This document shows positions 1 to 12,981 of a DNA stretch of 64,000 bases, piece after piece. The translations under genes were made by a program, and so were the position numbers. This DNA comes from Ascaris suum (Eukaryota; Nematoda; Chromadorea; Rhabditida; Ascarididae). Numbering within the stretch: the stretch's first letter is position 1; the number at the start of each line of letters is the position of its first letter. The notes under the pieces are model-generated. The model was not told where the DNA came from. It did no database searches and saw only the letters and a list, made by a program, of their open reading frames with translations. The DNA is taken from assembly GCA_013433145.1 (NCBI GenBank), contig CM024178.1, positions 5,813,260 to 5,877,259 of the forward strand, written 5' to 3'.

Positions 1-492
1 GATTCTTCTTCAATGAACGCTTCAAGGACTAAGCACTTCATAAAATATCCAATAAAGCTCAATGTTTCTAGTGCCCGGTGTCGAATTCCGCTTGCACTGC
101 TTTATTATATATTAAACTTGCTGCACTACCAACGTAATTTGCATAAAGTAACTCGACACAGAAGAGAATGTGTTAAGAGATGTCTCACACTTCCTAACTG
201 GAAACTACATTTTTTGAAACATTTCAAGTTCGCCAAGCAAACTTCTCACCAATTTGTCGCGTAATGCATATTTCATCAGAAATATTGTGGACATTGTCAA
301 TAGTTGGACCGAAGATAATAACTCTGCTTTGGTTTAATAAATAGACGTGTTGTACACAATTGCTTGTTAGATCGGACTTTTGCTGTAAAAACAATCTGCG
401 ATTCTGTGCTGTGATATTATTCTGCCAACCATTAGTTACCTGTTAAAGACCAATTAGGTACAATGTCCTAGATGTGCTTCTCAGTTTTAAAA

Positions 493-681
493 ATGCATGT
501 GTTTGAAATTAGTGAAACGTCCATCGATGAATTTGTTAGTGAAACACATCGCCGCCCAGATGGTTTCTACATTGCCGCCGAGATGAATGTGCATACGAAT
601 CTACATAAAAGATTCGTTCTCATCAGAAATCGTCAAAATACACATAGGGTGAACAGTGATAATTTCTGGACATATTATTAA
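493..681 (+). CDS. Short open reading frame after a splice-acceptor-like site
   Basis: CTTCTCAG followed by an ATG at 493 opening MHVFEISETSIDEFVSE, 62 codons to TAA. The codons are mostly purine-first. The reverse strand is also open. It is not recognised and has no further exon that I can find. Confidence 0.12.
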   Translation: MHVFEISETSIDEFVSETHRRPDGFYIAAEMNVHTNLHKRFVLIRNRQNTHRVNSDNFWTYY

Positions 682-2929
682 CTGCAGTCAACGAGTTATC
701 GGCATAGTTATACAGACGCATATTTCCTAAGCGGTTGTTTGTTGTGCGTTCTCTTTGTTTATGCATATGCAATTTCATTATGCACCATGCAAATCAAATA
801 GAGGTATACCGTACACGCACAGATGCATCATACACACTCATATATTTCTATCGTTTAGAGGGTGAAAAGTAACGTTTTCAAGTGCTAGTGATTTGCATAT
901 AAACAATAGAATTTGCGGAATGGAAGCATTAATTCATCGTCTATTGTACGTTTACGGCAAAAACGTTTACAGCGAGTGCATACGTGTGCCAACAAGATCA
1001 TCATGGAATAGTAGGAAAATTGTATGCTGACGTTTTTTTGGACGAGTGCATTAAGAGCACAGAAAAATTTCGCGTATATTCCTTCGCTTTGAGAAGAAAT
1101 TTTGAAGGGAGATAAGGGATAAAATCGCTGCAGGCTAAATAATTTTTGAGAAGCACCAAATGAAATCGAATAAAATTACGATGCACTGAATGAGATTTGA
1201 ACTAAAATTCATCTAATGTAATTTTTTATGCCTTTTGGCGGATGCGACTCGAGAAAAAGAAAGAAATTCATACTGCGGCAATGCTCCTTTTGAATTTAAT
1301 AGACCTTCCATGCGCTAGAATATACTGCCCATGTTTGCATTTTCAAGCATCCATCTATTTGTAATAGAGAGAACAACATGGAATTTTCTTTTCGTGTCTT
1401 TTCATAGCCTCAACACAACCGACAATCATCTCAAATATTAGGCGTAACAAGCAGATATGTTACATACGTATATTTCCATGTTACACGTTCAATATGGGAA
1501 TAGGAAAGACGGAAATGCGCCATCAAATCTCATCAGACTTTCACAACTTCAAAAGATTTAATAAAAACTATCATTATAATTACAGAGACTAAAAAGAGAA
1601 CCCAAATAAATAATAGATATTTAATTTCTGCTGAAGGACTCAAAACTTCTTAATAGCAGTTCTTTATTGCGATGAAGCACTAAATCAATCGTAAATTAAT
1701 GGAAAGCGCTGTAAAGAAATGAAATGATATAATTGTGATATGCGCGATAATAAAATCTAATTATTCCGGGAATAATTCCAGTGCAATTATTCATATAGAA
1801 CTTCCATTTCCAGGAAATAATGCAACGAATTCACTTAATTTGTAGTTTGTTGTCTTGACGACTAGCAAATATACTTGTCAACATTTCCTATCATCAATTC
1901 ATGTGTTAATAAAACGCCATAAATCAGCCTCTTAACAATGGATTCTGCAAATTCGTTTCTTTCAAAAATCATCCTTCTGCAACACTGCAAAAGTGTCCGA
2001 TGCTTTCTTCCTCGATTTGAGATGATTCTTCAAGGATGAAAATAAATGCAATTTAAGACAAATGCTATCGACGTGACCGAACAGGTAACTTTTTACCTAC
2101 TAAAAAGTTCATGTCACTCGACTAGTCGAGAAGTTTACGCTAATAGTATCGTCGGACCTTCATGTAATAGCCAGTGAGCGTGAGTTCATTTCAGATCATA
2201 TTCACTCGGATGAGATGAAAGGATAATTCTATTCCCGAAAATCCCCTGTTACGTTCCACTAAAAAACTTTAAAACAATTTCAAATTCTGTACGTATATTC
2301 ATTACAATAAGGTGTCAATCGAAATTCGTGTAAATGCTGTACGTAGAACATTTCGTGTAAATCAGATTCATCATTTGTTGGCTATTCCCACTAGCATCTA
2401 GTCAACAAGCAAGATGCGTGGAGCACAAAGTCGATCAACTTTGTCAACGTTAATTTACCCATCATTTGCAAAACGGATTCTGTGATTTTGTTTTGCTCGC
2501 TCCCAATGTGGTGATTCGATTGCCAGGAAAAGAAGAATTCGAACCAGCATATGGTAGGGGGAGCGAGAGGAGGCAGGGTGGGGAGGAAGGCGTGGATGGA
2601 GCGATGGGCAAAAAGGGGAGGAGGGGGAGATGAAAGGAGATGGAGCGAAAAAAAGGACCCCATGGATTCGAAAGAAATACGTTGCAGATCCATCGAGAAG
2701 GGCGAGGTCTCGGTTTAAAGTCAGTGTCGATATGCAATGGGAAATTAATCGGTGCTATAATTGTTGCGTATAGATAATGCTACGGCCCAGTGTTATTAGC
2801 AGACGATAACCTTCAGTGTGTTAAAGTTTTCATATCTTTTTTTAAATAATCGCAATTCAATCTCGTTGTTCTTTGCAGCAAATTTAATGCAACCCTCAGT
2901 TACACTTTTTATTGCGTCAGTTAATGAAA

Positions 2930-3190
2930 TTCCTATTTACTTTAACGAATTATTTAATTTTGCTCTCGACTTAATTAATTTTTTGATTTAATGAAATTTT
3001 GCAACCTAAGCGACTCAATTCTTACTTAATTCGATTCTTATTTAATTATGTCCTTAAGCAATTTAATTTAAGTTAATTCTGATAATTTAAATTTAGTTTA
3101 ATCAATTTAATTCTTAATCAATTTAATTTAAGCAACTCAGTTGTTAAGAACTGCAATTCAGTTCTTATTTAATTAATTCAATGAAAATTT
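2930..3190. repeat. Low-complexity TTAATT-rich block
   Basis: TTTAATT and TTCTTA elements repeat irregularly, with short palindromes such as CAACTCAGTTG. Likely a degraded AT-rich satellite-like stretch; nothing coding. Confidence 0.7.
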
Positions 3191-6100
3191 CATCAGTTTA
3201 GCATAGGAACCACTACGAACTTTGCTGTTCTCTAATCGCATATTTATGCAATTTATTAAATAATAGGCATTCATCACCATAGAAAAATATTAGCAGATTA
3301 ACGTGAAAATATACAAAGTTTCACAACTACCCAACGGTAAGGTGATTTAAAATACAAAAATTAGAGTGGAAGGGAAGAGGGAAAGACGGGCATGAAGGGA
3401 CGAAACTGTTCGATGCCATTGATGCGAAATTCCAAATTCCATTAAGTGGGTGGGAAAATTTTTAGTGCTGAACGCTTACATTCCCGTATTCATTCGTAGA
3501 TAAACTTCATTAGATATTTCGATATATCTGCTAAAAAAAAAATTACCGCATGGTATATCACAGATGTTACTGTATCAAAATCAAACTGAAATGAGTCTGT
3601 TTCATCAATGGGCAGATCACGTTTATTCCTTCAAATAGACTTCTAAATAAATATTATCGATATAATTTCTTTGAATGAAAAACATTTCGACAAGCAATAA
3701 TATCAAAAAGCAGCAATATCTTCTATGAAAATGAGAGACATGAAAGAATCGGGCAAAAATCACCAATTCAGAAGTGGCAATTTCACAGCGCTGTTAAATA
3801 TTGTCTTACGATTAGCTCATTTCAATGGTTAAACAGATGCGAATGAGTTATTCATATTCGTCACTAACCCATACTTATGGCGAAATTTATTAGGGTTGCC
3901 TATCCGAAATCCTTCAATCTATTTTCTGCTTCGAACAAAACAGCCGCTTTAATAAAGAGCCCAAGCCTGTTCAAATATACTATAGCACTGCAACATTAAA
4001 TCTTTTCATTCAGTTTGTAAGCAAATGACGAATTCTGCAAAAAAGACTCAGAATCGACGCTATCCCAGAAAGCTTGCTGGAAAGCTTTATCAAGGAATAA
4101 GCTGCTATGCGTTTTTAATCACCTCAATGGTAAATAAGGAGAATATCAACAAATCTAATATGTTAAACTATTCCGCTTTAAGAAAAAAATTCAATGCAAA
4201 GCGCAGTCAGTAAGACGAATATACCATTCGCGTTTTTTTGTGCAAATCACGATAAAATGTTTACGCAATTGAATCGCGAGAAGAATCACCGAATTCTGGA
4301 AAAAAGTGCAGGATTGTGTCAGAGGCATTGATTGACAAGACGAATGCGTGTGCATTTCCACCAATCAGAACAACCAGTTTCAATAACTGCGTAAAAATAA
4401 TAAAATACGTGCTTGATATTGCATTTATATTTAGGCTCAGCCACCAGGCTGGTTTTAAAGGATGCGTAAATTTCTACAGCTGCAACTTTCCTATCACCGC
4501 ATATTACCAGCTAAATATCGCGGCTCTGTCGGTTCAGTGGTGTGCCAATCTGAGATTACCGCATACACAGATAGACATACAAATAACATACACATGCGCA
4601 GATATAATGCTACGAATATAGTTTTGCAAATGTGCGCAATAATTTCTTGATTGGGAACAAAAAACGAGCTATTTCTTTCACACATATATGTTTTTACATG
4701 CTTATTCTTGAGTACTTACTAAAAGGCATAAATTGCAAATAATTTCTACGCAAAATATGCAAAATCACGAGGAATATTTGCCCATGATTGGAAAATTGCG
4801 GAAATTATGCAAACTTCATTCGCTTAATTACAAAAGACAAAATTTTCGATTGAGCCTGAAGATAATTCGCTCGGGTTCTTACCTCCTATATCATAAAGAA
4901 CACCCGTGCTTGTAAAAGGAATTTTCAAAGAAGGAAATATATGTGAGCCAAACTGATATTGCATCAAATTTAGCTGATGACTTCAAATTCTACAAAAGAA
5001 AAAAAAGGATTAGACAATTATATCTTTGTAAAGAAAACACACGTCTAATGAAACATCGCAGGTATTCTATGCGGGAATAATTCGTACTAAAATAAGCGTT
5101 TATCGTATTCTATTCGATAACAATCCTGGGCACTCTTTATTTCGTCTTGGTTCCGATAGGCGGGCTTTCATTCGGAATATATTACGGTGAATAGATTCAC
5201 ACTACAAACTTTGAAAATGTGGAAATGACGATGTAATTAAAATCTTCACTTAAGAAGTGGAAAAACATCTGCTGGCACGCACGCGAATATTTCGCATATT
5301 TGCCTCAGACCCGTCTAATAGGTTAGCATCCAACGCCCAATTTCTAAGCTAGCCCAGCGATTCTACGAACCTTCTGCCCAATTTGAACTTTCGAAATTTT
5401 AGGATTTTCCATCGGGTGGAAGTGCCAAAAACTGACCAATTAGGCCTACTCAATCGCTCAAGTTTTGATCGCCAACTTCTGGCAAGCTCATCTCCTGATG
5501 GACTTGTCGCTTGAGGAGTCAATCCATGAAATCAATACCTAAACGAGCACTTGACGAGATTATTGCATTCACATGATTTCATGAAATTTGCGCCAAAGAA
5601 GCTATCATGCGTCATCGTAACCCTCTTAGAGAATATGCGCAATATTCGAAATGATAGCGTAGGGTATCGAAGAGTGGAGCAAACAATTATATCTCCACCA
5701 CTAGTCATTCGACGCTCCTCATCAGTGAGAATAAATCACTATCACCGTATAAGCGAGACCATTTTTTAACCCACAGCAGCGCTAAATCAATGCATGATGT
5801 GGAAACGATACCGTCAAATATCGTGATGCCGACAAAATATAGCACTCTTTAACACCCCATTAGGTATCGAAGAAGTCAAAAAAATCTGCGTATTTACCAT
5901 TTTTCTCCAAATTTTGTCCTCAACTTTAGAGGACCCCCATAATGCTATCACAGTTATTTATCATTTTTGATTTGGGGCAATCCCATTGTGGGAATCGCTT
6001 TAAAAATCTGAAACTTCTCTGGAAGCACTCTCAGTTGAACAGAGATGCAAACTGACGGTCCATATGTCATTTATCAAAATATGTTTGGGTGAAATAAATT

Positions 6101-6350
6101 TTCATTGAACTTTTCGAAAAAATCGATCTACCGAAGAAAAATCGACCTCAATGTTTCAATATTTATGAATAAAGATAACAAAGGTTAGGAAAGCAGAAAG
6201 GGTGATGGTCGAGTGGTATAGGAAGCCGGAAGTTAGTCCTCAAAATCGAAGAAACAAGTGCAAATTTATTTTTCTGCATGACTGGCACGTCTCAATTTGC
6301 GAAACCCAAACCAATATTGAAACATTCGTCGCGAGACATACAAAGCACAC

Positions 6351-6398
6351 AACGATGCAAATTTTTGTGCACCCAACGATGCAAATTTCTGTGCATTT
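6351..6398. repeat. 24-bp tandem duplication containing ATGCAAAT
   Basis: AACGATGCAAATTT at 6351 and again at 6375, each followed by a TGTGCA element. Confidence 0.85.
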
Positions 6399-7500
6399 TG
6401 CCTATAAGCCTTCCAAACTGAATCAAATTGCAATAAGCAGCCGTTAGCTATTTTGATTAGGCAATTAGTTACCACAATATGTGAGCATTTCAATAGCACT
6501 CGATTATTGAAATGGGCAGCATAAAAACAATGCTCACAATCAAGCGGAAATCGGTTGTTATATGTGCTAGGTTTGGTGCATCACCTATTAGAGAGATACT
6601 CTTATATTATAATAATACAGAGGTGCATCCTCGTTGAATGTTTTGTTTAAAATTTCGATTCCGATGTTCAACTATTGCGCTTTTCCATTGCATAAATGGG
6701 TTGCAAAAAAAGCGCTAAGAGTGCTTATGTAAATGTGATTGCGGCATTTGTAGAGACGCTGAGTGTGAGTGCCAGAATGCACTCAGTTGATTTCTTCTAA
6801 CAAGGAGTAAAGCAAAACCGGCAAAAGTCGAGATAGGGAATGTGGTCAATCCAAAGACACTCCTGATTCTAGGGAGCTAAAAACCTTCCACAAAACCGCA
6901 ACTATGTGGACGAAAGTAAGGAAGAAGAAGGGAATAAAGAAACGAGATGGTAAATAAAACTTAAGAACGGCAATATTAGAAAAAATGAAGTTAAAGAACT
7001 TTTTGATGAAGAACATAAAAGAAGATACAGAAAAATGATAAGACAAACATGCGTCATGGATGGCGACATCAGAGACATTCGCTAACATATAGCTGATAAG
7101 TTGAAGCACGTCAGCGGCCATCGAAACGAGACAATGGCGGCAGATTGGTGTGTGGCCGCTATGCGAAGAAGAAGAAAGAAAGAAATGCGGAACATTCAGA
7201 GACAACACTAACTCGATTATCCCTCGGAGATTTGAGCCCAGCTAAGTGGATGACGCTTTTTAGCAATAGAGTGGTCATGCCCTCCCACAGCATCCAAACC
7301 GTTCACTCTACCCTTTTCCCCAATCCAGCAAGCCTTCATTTATTCGGCATTCAGTCATACGGCAACACTTCACGCTGATTTATTCCCTATCACTAGTGTC
7401 ATTAGCAACTGTGATGCTTCGTTCATCACATCCACTAACGATTCATGTGAAACTCTTGCAACCGACCGCTAATGGTGTGTCTATGTGTTTCCTTACGTAG

Positions 7501-10500
7501 TTAATTGAATTGACAATAACGGACATGAATTTCCCTTGAATTCAACGGAAAACTATCATTGACAAAATCCCAAAGACTTTCAACGTTCACTGCAGAAACT
7601 ACTCTAGAACTTGAAATCACTTAAATAGGCACGACCAGTTATTCAAGGCCATATAGTTATTGCCAGCCGTTACTCAACGAAATAATGAATGCATTTGGTA
7701 ATCGCAGTAGAGAATATTGGTTCATTTAAATCATCTTACCTGACTCGTCCACCTGTGCTGGATCATGCACATTGGCAAGGATGAACGAGAATAGTTTTGT
7801 AAATTGTGTCGTCATGTCGGTCGTGCTCGCACGACAAACATTTTTACGATGATATCGTTGCGCACGACGTCTACGGTGATAAGGTGGCCGCACAGTGAAT
7901 GCGCCACAAAGGCACGAATGTGTCGACGGCACGGTTAAGGTGAGGGTGCAGCAGCTGTTGTTCAACAAAACAGCCCCTAGCGAGGCAACGATTTCAGTTC
8001 TTGTGAAAAGGATGACAAACGGCTCGACCGAAGGCAAAGCTAGAAACGAAAGACGGTGGCTGTACGATGTAGTCGGAGAAGTTGTGGGCCTCAAGAATGC
8101 AATGTTATGGAAAGTGGAATACTGTTTAAATGTTAGCTAGACGTAAAGACAAGTATGCTCACGGGGATACAAGGTTGAAATGCGCAAGGACGAGGCAACA
8201 AACGAATGCACTGCACAGCAGTTAGGCACGGGCACGGACACGGGCACACGCTCACGGCAGCCTACTACTTGCTATGGGACGGCAACGAAGCGCAGTGAGA
8301 GCGCTAAAACGTTTATGCACATAGAAGGAACGCGCAACGAGGCAGCACATCAGTGCTGTTAGGCTTGTTGGCTGCGGTCTGCACGATCGTCTCCGCCCTT
8401 CTGTGTTCCACGCCGACGAAACCCTTGTCGGTAACCGATACGCCTACGTTTGTTCCTGTTCTCATCGTTGTTGATTCTGTGTTTGATGTTGCAATTCTAC
8501 AAATCTAACAGTGCTCCACAAAGGGCCACACTGACAAACGGCCATTCGTCCTTTTAACGTGTGAAGCAACAAATCGGTTTGACCTATTGTTTCTTTATTG
8601 GAAGCGGTAACGTTTGTGACGCTACGCTACGCTATCGCCCTTTCGCTTGCTAGGTTTTGCGTCGAGACAAATTTATTAGCAATAACGAAAAAGCACTGAA
8701 GGGCCGTCGAGCCTATGAACACCGCTCGGCATCACTATGGAACATACCCTCGTGGGGCTTGCTTCCCAGCTATTCTTTTTCTTTGTTGACCCTCCCAAAA
8801 GAAAGTGAAGCACTTCGACCACTAATTGCGCGTTATCGTGGTCCGGTACAAGGCGATCGGGCGGGCAACTCAATTCGGCGAGGCTGGATGCAATTTAGGT
8901 TTCCGATGAGACATTCGTTGTGGGATTCGCTAGCGAAGTGCAGCAGCGCATTAGCGATGAAAATGAAGCCAAGAGAGTTGTGTTCACAAAAAGTTGTCGA
9001 GTGTGCAATGTATGTATTTACGCATGTGTTTGATTGCATCGCGTAATGCAACTTTCCTTCAAATTGTCGTCATGCCAGCCTCATCGAAAGTCGTGTTCAC
9101 TGCATTATCCTTAAGTGTTATAATATCTCGCTTTCAACAGTAAAGAAAGTTTCTTAGTCGAAAATGAAAATTCGGATTACGGTGCAGATTACTTTCTCGA
9201 ATTACAGCATACAATAGCTGTCCACATAAAATGAACCTTCGATTTGCGCCATTGAAACTCTTCGAGAGAAAGCGATCGATGTCACGCAATTGTTGGAACC
9301 TCCATTCATCTAGTTGGTCGTAAAATATCTTTGCAATACTTTGCACAAAAGCATACAGGAAAACTTACCGACACTTTAAACCACAGTACCTGTAGTCGAG
9401 TGGGGGTTTTACTCTCGCTGAATTCTTTAATTACTACTGTATTTATTGATTTGAACCGTTAGTGCATCCTTCAGTGTGACCAATCAACGTGAAATAAACT
9501 CTCATATTACATACAAACGTAAAAATCTCTTTTTCTTGCATATTTATATGGAATTTCATTCTCGGTATTGGTTATTTCATAAAAGCGAGAAGATGAACGC
9601 TATCCGAGTCAACAGGATTGCTATTCGAAGAGCAAATCGACGAAAATCGATCGAAGTCCCCATTCTGCCGGACTGAAAATTCGTGTAAAACATTACCGTA
9701 CTCCCTCCGAAGTGTGTATGTGCATCGTCTTTGGAAATGCTAATATGTTATGCTGGGAATGTTTCATTATTGAAATAACGCAACGCTTGCTCATATCAAC
9801 GAATTTTTAAAAAGCTGTCAATAAGTAATGCGAATATAGTATGAATATTGGGAAGATGTTGATTATATCATCAAAGACGGAATCTACGTTGTATTAGAAT
9901 TACATAAAAATAACATGGATTTCGATATTAATTCCTGATGAATGTTGAACTTGTGGAATTTCTTTGCGAAAAAAAAGCTAGAAAATGAACGATAAAGAAT
10001 GATAACTTTGACATTTAAGCGTGATGAAAAATTGAATTGTATGGTGCTCTAAATCACGACTATAAAATCATAAAACGAAATGTTCTGCTAAAAGTGACTG
10101 AATCAACGTTTGTACAAATATAAAGTCTGTGCTCCATTTTATTTTGCTGTCACACTGGAGATTACGCTTCTTCAAATAAGTCACTTTTATAGAAAAGTGA
10201 GGAAAAATTTATCTGGAATGACATAAAAGTATGATTGCAAGAAATGGTGTTGTGGGCACGCGAAACGAACTGCAAGAACGAAAAATATCGAATATGCAAG
10301 ACTGCCGATTATGCACTAAATTGTAATACGACATCTCGTAATTATAAAGCGAATGTCATACACATATGGCAATGATGTTTCTCTTTCTTGAAATAGGCGA
10401 ACGGAAGATTGGAGCAGTTAAACTTGTGAATTTACTTTAAAATATATGTTGAGGGTTAAATGACCTTGTCAGTTCATGAGTGCGGCCATTTTCTTCAATA

Positions 10501-10571
10501 TTGTCATGTAGTTGGCCTCGCTCATCGTTCACTGTTCTCTTCCACAGGTACAATGCGCATGGCACAATGCC
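7501..10571 (-). CDS. Unrecognised gene model, five exons, 3' end of gene
   Basis: Open stretches with splice signals at 10571-10465, 9417-9369, 9328-9181, 8039-7740 and 7589-7501 join in phase (2, 0, 1, 1) into 230 codons plus TAA. Segments read ALYLWKRTVNDERGQLHDN, LQVLWFKVS, FYDQLDEWRFQQLRDIDRF, FTKLFSFILANVHDPAQVDE and LWDFVNDSFPLNSREIHVRY. Donors include gtaagt and gtaaga; the smallest intron is 40 bp. I do not recognise a family. The fourth exon contains an Arg-rich run (RRRRAQR) and is the least protein-like part: a plus-strand frame overlaps it, and its ATG at 7818-7816 could instead be a true start. There is no start codon upstream, so the gene would extend beyond 10571. The joins were chosen by eye. 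Confidence 0.3.
7896..8140 (+). CDS. Competing plus-strand open exon, unrecognised
   Basis: An 81-codon open stretch follows GGTGGCCGCACAG and ends at TAG. It is purine-first in most codons and has a balanced composition (HECVDGTVKVRVQQLLFN, SEATISVLVKRMT). It overlaps the fourth exon of the minus-strand model, so at most one of the two is likely to be real. No upstream exon was identified, and I do not recognise the protein. The surrounding 7.8-9.0 kb is richer in GC and CpG than the rest, which may mark a gene start or promoter instead. Confidence 0.2.
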
Positions 10572-12916
10572 CTATAATTCTTGACTTGCAAAGCCCTCTA
10601 ATTCAATGAACCCTCATATTCCTCGTTCCTTTTTCGATGTAATAGACATTTCATATAGGATTTTCGTGGCTATGATCAAGAAGCAATCGGTTCGAAAATG
10701 AGAAGTACGCAGGAAAATGAAGTCAATGCATCATCGAGTTGCAATAAATAGCAATTGAGCTTATCAAGAGCTCATATTATAATTGTCAGCTGTTTCAATA
10801 GGAAAAAACTCGAAACAAGCAAGTGGTCATTTGAAAGTTTGGTCACTTGAACTGTTCGACCATTTGATTTCGGTTATTCGAACTGTTCAGATGATTTAAA
10901 TGCCTAAGAAATCCTTCTATGAGACATTCATTTAAATATGCAAATGCGACTTCAAGTGAACACTATTTTAGCTCGCTATAGAAGGTTTTCGCGGCGTGAA
11001 TTGGGTTCAACGTCCACGTTTTTAATGAGTCATCTTGATCTAAAGATGAGGATTTGTGCTATTCGTTAGCATTTTAAACGGATTTTTGTTTCCACTATGC
11101 AAATCAGGGTTTAAGCCCACGTCAACAAATGATCGATAGAGTCGAAAAAAAATTGAATGTCCAATGGGCGGTGTTATAATCGAATCAATCCGATCAGGGC
11201 TTAGTGAACTCAAAGGAATTAATAACAATTAATAAACTTAAAGTGATGAGATTAAAAAGTGATGGGAATAATTTAAGTACCATTTAAACGATTCTAACAA
11301 TTACACAACGATGTAACAAGTAGCCAGCAATGATCGCTGGGATAGACAGCCGGAATTGCTTAGCACACCAATTCAACTAGTCATCTATAACGTCCCTATT
11401 ACCAGAAGGATGCAGTTTTTAGCAATACTCTTAAGTTCAGTGTCTAGTAAAAAAATTGTTCAACCATTCGACTTTTATTTCTGACCACGAATTGCCTCAG
11501 AGGTCTCTTTTGCATTGAGAAAGGAAGATGTACATCGTTAAAAAACATTACACCACACCGATCAGATAAAACGCTGAAATGATCCGAAGGATCGAATGGA
11601 CGGGAAAATTTTTCTGATGGACTGCATAGTTTTTATCGTTCTATTATTCATCGACAGTTAACTATTCTTCCTTGTGCTCAGTGACAATTTCTCGTCAAAT
11701 TTGAGCCAATCGACACTCCTCTGCTCAGCGGAATAGATATTCGTCTGCAACCATCAAATATAGGTCTTCAGCAGTTCCCCATTAGCAAGCAGTTACAACC
11801 GGGATTAACTCTTGTTGTCACTTTTATAACCGTAATTGTTTTTATAACATCAGTTCCCTCGTTTTCAGATCTTTATCACTTTTTGTTTAGGCTCGACGAA
11901 TACTTTTGCGTGACGATGTATCGCACTGCAGGTCAAGCGTCACTCTTTTCCACAATTATTTTGACTTCTCGCATTCTCTGAAGGAAACACTTCTGCTTCA
12001 CCCATCTTACCGGCATCTGAACAATTCATCCCACCTTTGTATTCTTCATGTGGCAATATCTGCTTTTATACCGCTCGTGTGAAAAATTCTCATTGAAGAT
12101 GGGGCAGCTCTTATCTCCTCGCTTCCTCTTGTTGAGCCGATTCTCAGTAAGTTTCTATGGGACTTTTAGAGGCATTTAAGCCTCACTCGCGAATGTTCAG
12201 AAATGGCCCATCATTCGAAACAGTATTTGATTATTTCAGTGCTGAATCGACTTATAATACTATTTCACTACTCCACTTCTAAGCATTACCTTTCAAACAG
12301 TACCAATGGTTCATCCCATTAACACATTCACATAAGCTAGGATGTATGCCATTTATTCGTATAACGGCAGTGACACAACATGGGGTGAAGTGAGACATCT
12401 CGCATATTCGACTGCGTTTTTGCTGTTCATACTTAAGAAATATGGAGTAAAGCCAATCCGCTTTTTTGGAAAACAAATTTCCATGTCTTTATAACGATTT
12501 TAGTTTCCATAGCACTTTAATTGCTAATTTCTATTGCTCGTTAACCTTTATAACTATTAAATGCTGTATACTGATAGGATAAATCGATCTTCAAAAGATA
12601 CTCGTAATTTAAAAAATTTAATAAATTTGAGCCAAAAGATACTGACTGTAATCATCAGTAAAAGGCATTCTACTTTTAAGTAGTAAAGCTTATCTGCGAA
12701 GCAAACAAAAGAATGCATTCAACGAACATTAATGTAGGAAGACGAGATCCTTATTAAATACTTCTTTTTTTAAATGCAAATTCCCTCGAACATGAAATCT
12801 CCTCCTAGAAATCAAAAAGATACAAAAATCCTTTCTCAGCAGACGCTACATCATGAAAGAAGACCTTTCTCAGGGTTCAAGAAAAAAAGGAGATACACTT
12901 TCTGACCAGAAACTTT

Positions 12917-12981
12917 CCTGAAAAGAAGACCGAGTCTCTTTTAGAACCTTACATTCCAAGAGAGAGCCGGTCTTCTCTTTA
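12917..12981. other. Inverted repeat, about 16-bp arms
   Basis: AAAGAAGACCG at 12922 and its near-complement CGGTCTTCT at 12968, extendable with mismatches to about 16 bp. A third related copy (GAAAGAAGACC) is in direct orientation near 12855. Confidence 0.6.

Larger units (their letters stand above)
1..7500. other. Gene-poor AT-rich stretch
   Basis: Apart from the short frame at 493-681 and the 24-bp duplication at 6351, I see no supported gene. Purine-rich tracts lie at 2565-2660 and 3363-3400, and the TTAATT block at 2930-3190. Confidence 0.5.

Noticed and set aside
2391..2737. 100- and 91-codon minus-strand frames
   Set aside because: They are the complement of a purine-rich low-complexity tract, giving runs of Pro, Leu and Ser; no splice signals or family resemblance.
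12279..12476. Minus-strand Cys-rich frame (CECVNGMNHWYCLKG) considered as an EGF-like exon
   Set aside because: Cysteine spacing does not fit an EGF module, the acceptor is poor, and its phase does not match neighbouring candidate exons.
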